From the NCBI GenBank assembly GCA_002224055.1, contig AZLU01000010.1, positions 304,409 through 368,408 of the forward strand: a stretch of 64,000 nucleotides of DNA. Reading direction: 5' to 3'. A program made the position numbers and the translations under genes. The notes under the pieces are model-generated. The model ran no database searches, had not been told where the DNA came from, and worked only from the letters and a program-made list of their open reading frames with translations. Each line of letters starts with the position of its first letter. Within the stretch, counting starts at the first letter, position 1. Source of the stretch: Pezizomycotina sp. ARF18. Taxonomy: Eukaryota > Ascomycota. This document shows positions 22,010-31,995 of this stretch, piece after piece.

Positions 22010-23481
22010 CTCCCTCTCTCCCTCTCTCCCTCTCTCTCTCCCTCTCTCTCTCTGGGTATTTGTTTTGTAACCTTTGCAGAGTATTAATTCTATCTCTACG
22101 ACACTAGGCACTATCACGTCAGGCTCGTCCTCACAGTACGCTCTCACGCCAGGAGGATCCACGGCCGCTCCGTTTTCGGTGATGGTGCAGCCAGAAAACC
22201 ACAGCGTCACCTCTGGTTTGAAGGATATCCACGGTAAGGAGCAGATCTGATTAAATTCCATCATTGATTATGAATAACAATTTTAAATTTTTTATACTCT
22301 CTCCAGAGGGCTTTCGACCAGAAAACCTTTACATCCCGACGGCAAATACGCCGCCCCTGCTGCTACCGTTGCAGCTGCGCCCGACGTCTCCTCCGACGCA
22401 GATCACGCTCGAAGACGTCGTCCGCATGGAAGCCGAAGAAGCCGCAAAATCCTACAAGTCCGTCGGTTTCCGCCGCCGCATCTCCAAAATTCCTTACACA
22501 CCGCGACCGCCTTTCGAACCAGAACAAACTTCAGCAGCAGCCACGCCGAGAGCAATTACTCCTCCGCAGCATCGAACAGCAGCGGATCCTCCGCAGACAT
22601 CGACTACTCCGTCGAAGCGGCGCGTACGGTGGTATATATCCTCCAACGGCCACCGCTTGACGCCGTACGTACACTCGCCGGTGCACAGCCGCCCTTCGTC
22701 GAACAGGAGCTCGTACGTTGCCCTCACGAAGCTCACGGAAGGGAAAGTGCAGGAAGTATACGATCCCGGCGAGTGTCCTGCGCGCTGCGGGTCTACGCAT
22801 TCTTTTGAATTGGGAAGTAATCCGCGGGACGACAACTTCGGAAGGCTCACGAAGAGCTCGCTGGAGATGCTGCAGAGTAATAACAGCGACAGCAGTTCAC
22901 CCGCGCGGTGCTTCGAGCCGGATGATTCGGAGCAACATACGCCGGCTATTGCGGTCAATAAGCAGCACGTTCACTTCCCCGGCGACGGCGCGGCGGATGA
23001 CGACATTGACGTTGAAGTTCTGATAGAGGTAATCGCACGCTCGCTGCGTGCGCGTTACACAGACCCACACTTCCAAACTTCCGAAACACCGCGATTCAAC
23101 GAAAGTGCGGAAGCGAAAGCGGGAGTATCACCCCAACGAAGCGTGCATATACCGCACGAGTACCCCCAGACGTGCGAAACACGGTTCCATCGGGTCGGTG
23201 TTTACTTCCCTGCTCTCATCTTCTCCACCGATACAACCACCACCGCCGATGCCGTTACGGAGCCCGCCGTCGCCTCCGGAGATTAGAGTGGAGGAGTACC
23301 CAGAAGCCCGGATACGTATTCGTAGGTGGTAAAATACGGCTGCAGCAGCAGCAAAATCTTTTTTCAGCGAGGAGGACGTGAAGAAGGCGGTGGATAAGAA
23401 TAATGCGGAGAAGATGAGACTGCGGAGGGGAAACAGACGAGTGTCAATCACGGATGCCATGGGGTTTATAGCGGTGGTGTA
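21064..23481 (+). CDS. Ser/Pro-rich multi-exon protein, unknown
   Basis: The likely start is the ATG at 21064 (MNFRFSTKDKKNHDPEELDP). Later exons are: about 21299-21678, Ser/Tyr-rich (SLQEAYSSSSGGAYKTTPPT); 21811-21964 (VEEQALVDGCCYAEAAGLGQ ... GAWNTTTLPKT); 22080-22233 (SINSISTTLGTITSGSSSQY ... GLKDIH); and 22307-23481. The last two junctions preserve frame exactly (exons of 153 coding bases in phase 0, then 154 bases). The final exon reads EGFRPENLYIPTANTPP, a helical ITLEDVVRMEAEEAAKSYKS, then Ser/Arg-rich disordered sequence, a Pro run (PPIQPPPPMPLRSPPSPPEI), and ends SITDAMGFIAVV. One-base frame changes are needed in the last exon. No domain is recognised. The junction between the first two exons is not resolved. 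Confidence 0.6.
21970..22052 (+). repeat. (CT)n microsatellite inside an intron
   Basis: About 80 bases of CT repeats, with CCCTCTCT interruptions, fill most of the intron at 21965-22079, just upstream of its CAG acceptor, where they act as an unusually long polypyrimidine tract. Confidence 0.9.
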
Positions 23482-24634
23482 GGCCTGTGAAGGATACTAG
23501 GAGCTGTACGGCGGGAGGATGCTGAATCATTGCATTCAGAGGGTGGGAATTATTGAGTTTTTTAAGTTTTTCTGTTTTTTTTTTTTTTTGTCTTTTTGTT
23601 CACACGGTTCGTTTCGTATTGTTTTGTTACTTTGGGATATCCTTCTTTTTGTCCTTTTTTCTTTTTGTTTCTTCGTCTCTTTCGTCGCAAACAAAACCTA
23701 TTCCTTTTTTTTTTTTAATTCACTCCTTATCTCCATATATATTAAGTAGCAAGACGTTCATTCTAGCCTCCAGCATTTTGGTTCACTAGTGTTTAGAGTA
23801 ATAGATTCAGCCCTTTCTTCCATTTCCACGAGTTGTGAGGACGCACTTACGAAATGGACGGGTAGTTTACAGGATCGAAAGATAATGATCCTTAATATCA
23901 TCTCACTAAGAAAACACAAGTATTAAAAAATTAACAAGACGAAAAAAGGAAGCATTAAGTACAATCTCTCGAAAGGTTTTATAAGAACAATAATGTCGTA
24001 TCGAAAAAAAAAGAAAAAGCAGTTATACAGAAGCAAATGAGCCTCTGATGAAAAAATAAAGAAACGAAAAGATCGGCAGCTAATAACACGAGCCACCACT
24101 TCAACTCGGCAGTTTAAAATAAGCTGAGGATTTTAGTTAAAAACGCGAAAGGTGATAAAACTCCATCAAAGCGCCTTTTTCCAACAATCAACATCATCAG
24201 ACCGATACCAAGCCATCTTATACAAGGCGAAAATCATAATTTAAAAAAATTCAATAAAGAAAGAAAAGAAGAAGGGCATTATAGAGAAAGAAACGAAAGT
24301 GAGGAAACCCTAAAACAGAAACATGACGCCGCCTTTCTTTTCATACAAACAGTGCCTACATCTTTCGTACTTCTGCAGCAGGAAAACGAGAAAGAAAAAA
24401 GAAAAGGAAAGGAAAGGAAAGGAAAAACAAAGAAGGAAATGGATAATACTTCTAAAATAATTTTCATCGGGGAATTATTATCAAGCAAAGAGCAAACATC
24501 CTGAAGCAGCAAGAAAAAAAAATAATCTGAAAGGAGCAAAAGCAACAAGGAGAATAAAGAGCGCAATAATAATAAGAGTAATAAAAAAGGAAAGCAAAGA
24601 GAAGAAAAAGCAACGTTGAACTCCTGGTAAGTAA
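23482..24634. other. Intergenic between convergent genes
   Basis: It lies between the plus-strand stop at 23481 and the minus-strand stop at 24635, so it holds both 3' ends. It is T-rich to 23730 and A-rich after 23930, as expected for two opposed transcript ends. No gene is supported. Confidence 0.45.
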
Positions 24635-27600
24635 TCAAAGCGTGCTCCCCGAAGGAAAGGCTCCATGCACGGTCCTGCGGCGTCTGATCGCTTTACTACG
24701 ACGAAGACTCCCCGTAGGTCTTTCCATGAACACATGGTTACCGGCAGCACTCCAATCCAAGTTAATGTTCTCCATGGTCAGCCTCTTCCGTACGGGTTCG
24801 AAGTTCTCCTACCCAGTACGGACTCGTAACCCTAGCGAGATCCTGGGGATAGTCGACGGCAGCAAATATTTAAGTCCCGGAGACGAAAAAAGCGAAGAAA
24901 GACCCACACGAATACCATCAAGTTTCGCGGACTTCTTCGATGTAGAGAACCGTGACGCATATTACCGCGTCCTCTTGAGTTTTCGGCTTCTGGTTATGCT
25001 TGTAAATCTTCCCAGTTCTGGCGTGTGCTGATGGTGTGGCTTCTCTCAAAGCTTTAGCGACCTTCATAGCTCTAGCTACCCTCAGCGCCTTGGCCTCCTT
25101 CGCGGCGTTTGCCTCCTTTGCAGACTTGGCTTCCCTCCAAGCTTTTATTTGGCTTCCTTCCAAGCTTTAGCTTCTTTCATAGCTTTAGCCTTCTTCATAG
25201 CTTTGGCTGCCTTCAAAGCTTTGGCTTTCTTCATAGCCTTAGCTGCCTTCAAGACTCTGGCAGCTCCGAAGTTTTGGCTTTCTGGGAAGCTCTTGCTTGT
25301 GTAGGTAAATTGTCCGCCCGAGTAGGAGTAGCGCGAAGGGACTTGAACAAGTCCTTCAACTTTACAAAATGGCGCAGTGAGATCTCATTTAAGGCCTGGT
25401 TACCCTCGTTAATCTGTGCGGCAATCCGACCAACACGGGCGAGAATCGACTTTCCAATCGCATCCTTACTCATCTCAGCTTGATATAATTCGGTAACGTT
25501 GATTACCTCAATCTGTCCAAATGGTGACGGCACAGGAAATGCAGTTGGTTCTTGGAGCCTGTACGCTGGTACAAGCGACAGGCGCCGTCGCCGCAATAGA
25601 TGGGTCCGTAGTTTTGGCCTCTGCGGTTCTGATATAATTATTCCTCGCGTTCGAAGTGACGGCAGACGCAGTGCTTTTCTCCGTAGGTTTAAAGCTCATA
25701 GTGCCGTAATCAACCTTATCGTGTTTGCAGTGATGGTAGACTGAGTATTGGACTCCGCGGTGTTAGAATCCGCAGCGATGGAATCGGAACTACTGGAATC
25801 CAGAGTACTGGGCCGAAATGAACCTCCAAGCTAACGCCTGTTATCTCGCCAACGCCAGGAATGCTGGTGGTTTAGTAACCGATACTGTAGTACCAAAGTG
25901 CGTGTAAGAATCGGTCTTCTTAGGTTTCTCCAAGGTAGACTCATTTGTCTGATCCTTCCTCTTGAAATTCCTGTAATCGAGTCCTTGACGGATTTGAAGA
26001 TATTCGTCTTGCCACGGGAAGAGTGCTGGCGATTCAACAGCAGTAATAGCGGGCTGCCGGTCTTTGGCGTCCTCAGAAATTTTCTCTTGGAGTTCCTCAT
26101 AAGACGGGTCTCGCTCCGCTTCCCTCGATGGATCGAGCCATTTGTCGTGGCCGACGACGTAGTCCCGTCGTGAACCGGCACGCTTCGCTGCGGTAGCTAG
26201 AAAAGCCTGTTAGCGTACATTCGGAATTTTAATCAGCAAAAGCGAAAGTAAAAATATCTCTACACATAATTCATACCATGAGACAATCCATTCCGAATAA
26301 GGCCAATCGGAGGTCCAGGAATAGGAGCGGCATCAAGCTTCTTCGAAAGATCAGATGTATCAGGCACGCTTGGTGCTGCCTTTGGTGTCTCTGGAAGAAA
26401 ACTTCAAGAAGATTTGAGGGCTCGGGTTTCCTCGGCTTGATCTGAATAGGTTTACTTCAAATCAGCAAATTATTGCAGGTGCAGTTTAGCAAAAATGGAA
26501 CGAAATTGAATGAAATTTACTTCGGAGCCAGAGTGCGATATATCCGTTTCCAGTTAGATTGTTAAGTTTCTCGCCGAGAAGCTCATCAGATTGCTCCGTT
26601 GGACTCATCCTTTTTGCAATATATTGCTCGGCACTTTCTTGCCTTGCATGACCCAAAAAGGCGTTCCGACAGCAAGAATAAGCAAACCAACATGAACAAT
26701 CCGGTTAGGTAAAGCCTCCATCTTTGCAGCGCGTGGTGCTTCGCGAGTTCAAAAGGTGACACATCCATCGTCGATCCGCGATTCCTCATACCCGCCAATT
26801 TTTGTTGGTAACGATAACGGGCCGGAATGTTCAAGTGCTCGCCATGCTGCGGGGGTTGGGATCGATAGGCGCTTTGGAGTAAATTTGCTTCCGTGGATGA
26901 GATAACATACCAGCGTCTTGGCGAACACCCTGGCGGAAAGCACGTATCTGCTTAGGATACGAGCTGACTGGAGACCTTTGGTGCATGAGCCGCTCATGAA
27001 CTCGTCGTAAGATTCCGAGTCCACCTCTCCCCAATGACTTCACCTTTCTGGTATCGTCCTTATAGGTGTTACCGTTTTCATCCTGACATCGAAGTTTGGA
27101 TGCATAGGATCGAAAGTTCTGGGGTCGGGCTCGATCGTTTCACGACGCATGGGGAGGTGCTTACGGACGCCGCTACGAACATCGAAGCTAGTAGGATAGG
27201 CAACCGGATTGGTGAAACGTGCATCGTAGTGGATCTCTTCGTCCCTCCATGCAAATGAGAAACTAGCGGCTCTTGGCGACGTTTTTTGAGCAAAGCCGCT
27301 ATGTCTTCGAGTTGGATTTTTGTATCTTTTCTGCCTTTGCGCAAGCTTCAGCCTTCTTTTGCTCGGTTCCCGGGCTCCGCCGCGCTTCCGCTCTGACCTT
27401 CCATAATGGCCGCGTCGAAATTGTCTCTATCGAAACTTCCGATTTGCTCCTCAGGGGCATGCTGCGAATTGAAGGGCTGGGCTAACAACCGGCGTGCCAT
27501 CAGGAACTGCTGGACTCGTCGTTTGGTACATGACCAGAGTTGTGCGTTTCCTCCGGGGTTAGGTGTATGTACTGGTACTTTCTGGAGGTGGTCTTCCAGC

Positions 27601-28083
27601 TCGACTACACTAGCAATTCTCCTTCCAAGTAAATTTTGGGCAGATGCTTCGGCGGTATCCGCATCCTGAGATTTCGGGTCATTTTCCTTCTGTTTAGTAG
27701 GCCTTATGAAATGGCTGTCACCTGTTGCGCTCTCGTCCGCGGGAAGACATCATATTCTCCCAAATATGATTGGCTGCCCCTGCGTTCCATGACTGGTTGC
27801 TGCTCGGGCATGCCTGGGAGGTAATGAGGTTCGTCTCTGGAAGTGGAAAATTCCGACTCCGGATTGTCTTCAACTTTGGAAGAGGTCCGGATGTACCATT
27901 TGGATAGGTGAACTGCGGCCGCTCACGTCCTCGTCGCTGCGATAGGACTTTTTCCCGGTAAACAGATTTGACAGGCCGGATATTCGATGGGGTTGCCTCT
28001 CGCTCTGGGAATCCAGCAAGTAGTCGCGACTCGATGTGAAGCGGTCCTTCTCTCCTTTCTCGATGGCTCGGGGACGAATCCAT
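24635..28083 (-). CDS. Lys/Ala hexapeptide-repeat protein, multi-exon, unknown
   Basis: The start is the ATG at 28083 (MDSSPSHRERREGP), just behind an 18-base C run on the coding strand. The N-terminal third is disordered (PSNIRPVKSVYREKVLSQRR). A more ordered part follows with DARFTNPVAYPTSFDVRSGV (27.2 kb), SSYPKQIRAFRQGVRQDAGM (26.95 kb) and RYRYQQKLAGMRNRGSTMDV (26.8 kb). After introns near 26.2-26.5 kb comes YVVGHDKWLDPSREAERDPS (26.1 kb), then a helical stretch, INVTELYQAEMSKDAIGKSI (25.45 kb), and about twelve Lys/Ala hexapeptides at 25.03-25.26 kb. The C-terminus is placed at 24635 (VHGAFPSGSTL), with 24918 as an alternative stop. Numerous single-base frame changes are present. The hexapeptides resemble basic helical tails of histone H1-like proteins, so nucleic-acid binding is plausible but unproven. 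Confidence 0.55.
25030..25260 (-). repeat. 18-base tandem repeats coding K-x-A-K-A-[MLW] hexapeptides
   Basis: On the minus strand the units read KAAKAM, KKAKAL, KAAKAM, KKAKAM, KEAKAW, then after a one-base frame change REAKSA, KEANAA, KEAKAL, RVARAM, KVAKAL. The DNA unit is CTTCATAGCTTTAGCCTT-like on the plus strand. Confidence 0.8.
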
Positions 28084-29193
28084 CGGGGGGGGGGGGGGGG
28101 GGAAGAACGTGAATATTAGCACCGCAGAGAGCTTCAACAAGTATTTCCTAAGTAATCTTTGGCTCCGTACAGGTCTGATAAATACTCTCAGCGAGATCGT
28201 GAGAAAAGCTTCCCTCAGAAGAATAGAAATGAGATACCAATATGAACTAAATTAAAAAGAATATGAGTCGATGATGATGCTATGCTTTTTCTAAGGTTTT
28301 CCTTTCCAGAAAGGGGAAATAAAACTATACGACAGCTTTTTTGATTTATTTTCTTGCTGATCCCGCGGAGTCAACACAAAAAATAACCTTTTTTCGTTTT
28401 TTTTTTTAAGATTTTTGTATGAATTCCCCACGTTGTCGTCGGCTTCCCATCTTGACCACAAATTCCTTTAATATTGGAAAATCACAAGAGCGTACCCACA
28501 ACAACAACAACAACGCCAACACTCCATCCGTTTCTGTATCAGAAACATTGACTACCAAAGGCGAGAATACACAGAACTTCAACTTCCTCAGCGAAATCTC
28601 CAGTCGATCGTAACTCCGCATCATCACATTATCGTGGGCTCGGTTAAGAGTTAAGTTGAATGTTAACTCAAATCTAAAAAAAGCTAGCACATAAACTCGC
28701 CGATTCTCCGGCTCATTTTACTTGTTTCGCACTCCTCGAAGCGTTAGATTCAATTATCTGCTACTAATATGCTTGCATGACTACCTAACTATGCGCATAG
28801 GAGGGTTCCTAAGTAAACGAAAGTACTTCATCCTTACCTTTATTCGATCCAGTCGAAGCTTGATCTGATTCTTCCATCCTCGTATGCGACTTGGAATGAA
28901 ACGCAACCGCTCACAAAACAAAGTTCAGCAGATACCGTGGGGCGTTCGTGATGAGCTACATGTCGGCTCGAACGAATCGCAAAGCTCTCGTACGTCGACC
29001 ACAGGCTTCCTCTCTTGCGGGCGAGTTGCGATTCTCTCTGTCTTTTTTTTTTTCTTTTTTTTTTTGTCTCGAGCGCTTTCACGGCGTGTATTTGTAAAGT
29101 TGAAAGAAAATAGACAAACGGTGGGCAATTCTTTCCAGCCGTGTCGTCTACCATTATAACCTTACTGCAAAATCCAACTAATATTATATTAAG
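28084..29193. other. Upstream region of the hexapeptide-repeat gene
   Basis: It begins with an 18-base G run (28085-28102) directly before the minus-strand start codon. It contains short CAA and T-rich tracts (28498-28513, 29043-29065). No gene is supported. Confidence 0.4.
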
Positions 29194-29496
29194 ATGGAGA
29201 TAATAGGCGCGCTCGACTTGCAATTGAACCTACTGGAGGACTTCAAAACAACCCGTGTTCCACCTGAAACGGTTGCGGACGGATTTCAGACACAAGGACA
29301 TAACCCCGCCAAGGAAGTCGTCAAGGTTACTCTCGATCCTCGACTAACCGAATCTTCGTCCTCGAATCAAATGTTGATGCGATCACACTGGGCCCCTTCA
29401 GCAAGATACCATTTGCTCAACGTCGTCTATACCCGTGGACCTGCAAGATTCGCTTTCCCTGTTTATTTTTTTTTACCATTTCCTTGTCTGTTTTGA
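29194..29496 (+). CDS. Hypothetical short open frame, doubtful
   Basis: A 100-codon frame beginning MEIIGALDLQLNLLEDFKTT and continuing VVKVTLDPRLTESSSSNQM and HWAPSARYHLLNVVYTRGPA has a mixed, protein-like composition. Its end runs into T-rich DNA, which suggests an unrecognised splice site or a relic. I do not recognise it. The opposite strand is also partly open. Confidence 0.3.
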   Translation: MEIIGALDLQLNLLEDFKTTRVPPETVADGFQTQGHNPAKEVVKVTLDPRLTESSSSNQMLMRSHWAPSARYHLLNVVYTRGPARFAFPVYFFLPFPCLF

Positions 29497-29889
29497 TCAT
29501 TTGACTAGATGGCTGAAGCTAAGATAATCTAAACCTTTCAATTTGCCGGGGGTTTTGGAGAAATTCACGCCTTCACTAACTCAGCATGAAAAAGAAGGAT
29601 TGTGAACTTGACCGAACGCAAAAGATGTCCGATCCCTGACATCGTATCCCAGGAATTGTGCGCATGTGTTCTTTCCTCCGGAAGAAAGAAATCGCGATCC
29701 CTTGCCATAATTTTTGATCCGTTCAGCGCCAGCGAGGGGCTTGGGAGGGAAAGCCAGCCGCGCCAGGCAATTTGAGCAAACCTTGGCCTTTTTACTTGTT
29801 TACCCCATGGAGGTTCAGTTTGTTGGCGCAGAGAAGTACGTCATGAAGATGAGCAAATTGGCTCAGAGCAAGTTGTATTCCGCCCTTTT

Positions 29890-30220
29890 CATCAATAATG
29901 CGTGAATGCGAAGGCTTTATTGTGGTGTTCCCCTCATCTTGGTACCTTTTTCCTTTCATCATGACGTTAGCTGGCGTCGTCGGAGAAAACTTCCGATTGG
30001 CGATAAAGCCCCCAAATTCGACAACGCCACTTGCCACAGAAGGTCTAGCCACTATCGATCGCATCCCTGCCGCTTGTGGCTAGTGACGCGGGACCATTTC
30101 CCGACCTCTTTCCAACTTCAATTGGCGAAGGGAGATCCAGTCTGTTACTCAAAATTCGAACCCCTGTCCCTGGGTATTAGGCGATATCACCAAAATGGGT
30201 CATTAAATCGTCATTCATAG
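29890..30220 (+). pseudogene. Possible relic, faintly peroxiredoxin-like
   Basis: Overlapping plus-strand frames give GENFRL, IGDKAPKFDNAT and TEGLATID in succession, an order like the start of 1-Cys peroxiredoxins (RLGDxAPNF..TTEG). No PVCTTE active site follows where expected, and the frame changes repeatedly. The opposite strand (29792-30064) is equally open. Host-gene relic or chance; low confidence. Confidence 0.2.
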
Positions 30221-30771
30221 CTCATTCGTCTCAATTACTGTGTACATTTAAACCAAGCTTAGCCTAATCAAGATAAGAGAACTACTTCTCGTTTAGATCT
30301 CCTTGTGCTTCTACCGGCTTCGTAGGATTAGCAATGAAAGAGCGTGGACATGGAAGCGTGGAATATTTTTTGCTTTTCTTCTCTGGTCGTATCTGGTTCC
30401 TGAGGTCGACAGCTGCGACGTCATGTCAATCCGAAAGAGGCCATCTCTGCAGGCTTTTCGCGCGGGGAAGTGAACAATCACCTGTGAAAAATGTGTAAGG
30501 ATACTGTCATTATTATTTTTATTTGCTATAATTTGTTTTTTGTTTTGTCGACTTATAGAGCAAATTAAATTACTTAGGTGGTTGCTGTCGAACCTCAGCA
30601 CCATCGGATGTAATTATATAAAGAACTCTTTCCTCCCACCTCAAACCTATTCTTCTCTTCCTTTCTCACCATTATACAACAACAACAACAACAACAACAA
30701 ACCCCAAAAGAATACAACAAAACTAAAACGCCAAAGAAAAAAAAAATCACATACAACAATAATAAATCATC
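30221..30771. promoter_or_regulatory. Upstream region of the dehydrin-like gene
   Basis: It contains C/T-rich DNA at 30630-30670, an (AAC)n run at 30677-30700 and A-rich leader DNA ending in AATCATC just before the ATG at 30772. Pyrimidine-rich then A-rich leaders are typical of highly expressed fungal genes (general knowledge). Confidence 0.4.
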
Positions 30772-31995
30772 ATGAGTAACATCGTCAACAAAGTCAAGGA
30801 AGCCGTCACCGGCCATCCTTCGGGCACCACCCACCACGGCCACGATACGGCTGGTAACACCACCGCTGGCGCCGGAACTACCGGTACTTACGGTACCGGC
30901 AGCAATGTTCATGGTGGAGCTACTCACACTGCCGGTCCTCACAGCTCCGACATGGCCAACAAGGTCGACCCCGCGTCGACTCTGATCTTGACGGATCGCG
31001 CGCTATGGGCACCGGTAACACCACTACTACTGGTACTTCTGGATACGGAACGGGACCTCACACTAGAACCGGTCATGGATCGTCCAACACTGCTGGCCTT
31101 CACAGCTCCAACTTGGTAAGTTATTGTTTGCCCTCATCTTTTCAGCAGATATAAGCTTTTCACAATATCATTTCCACAAAAGAACAATAAACTAATATTT
31201 TTTGTCACAAAATAGGCCAACAAGCTCGACCCCCGTGTCGATTCTGACTTAGATGGCTCTCGCACTATGGGTCAGGGTTCCACTGCCTACGGAACCACTG
31301 GAACCACTGGCACTGGAGCGTACGGAAGTTCGGGAGCTTACGGATCTTCCGGACCAGGCCCAGCTACTCACACTGCTGGTCCCCACTCCTCGAACATTGG
31401 CAACAAGGTCGACCCCTCGTCGACTCTGATTTGGACGGCCGCGGTTCTCAGCGCATCGGTGGAACCACTGGATCCGGTTACGGAGGCACCATCGGCACCG
31501 GTGGAGCCTACGGAGGTACCACCGGCACCGGTGGAGCCTACGGAACTTCCTCGGGAGCCGGCCCTCACTCGTCCGGCCTCGCCAACAAGCTTGACCCTCG
31601 CGTCGATTCTGATACTGGATACGGCACTGGCGGTGCTGGCACTACTGCTGGAACCTACTCCGATACGGAACCCACTCCGGACACGGAACCCACTCTGGAG
31701 CCGGCCCGCACTCTTCCGGCCTCGCTAACAAGGCTGATCCCCGCGTCGATTCTGACACTGGCTATCACACCGGCGGAGCTGGCACTGGCACTCACACCGG
31801 CCACCACGGCGGTCATCAGCACGGTGCTGCCGGAGGTGTTCAACACGGTGACAGCACCGGACCTGCCCCGCACACGGCTGGTCCGCACAAGAGCGACATG
31901 ATGAACAAGCTTGACCCCGCGTCGACAGCGACCTCGACGGCAGCAAGACTCTGGGCCAAGACAAGACGTTCTCCGGGAGCGGATCTGCTGTGTAA
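30772..31995 (+). CDS. Dehydrin-like stress protein with DPR repeats
   Basis: It starts MSNIVNKVKEAVTGHPSGTT and ends KTLGQDKTFSGSGSAV with TAA at 31995. One intron runs from 31116 (GTAAGT) to 31215 (TAG). The protein consists of about six units of the form HTAGPHSSNxANKxDPRVDSD, linked by Gly/Thr/Tyr/Ser-rich spacers and a His-rich spacer near 31.8 kb. This DPR motif defines the fungal dehydrin-like proteins described in Aspergillus fumigatus (DprA to DprC), soluble disordered proteins linked to oxidative, osmotic or pH stress tolerance. The raw frame breaks at about 30967, 31411, 31661 and 31914. At three of these the codons for D-P-R have one C fewer than the intact units at 31227, 31593 and 31737, so the breaks are very likely sequencing errors. 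Expected length is about 370 residues. Confidence 0.8.
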
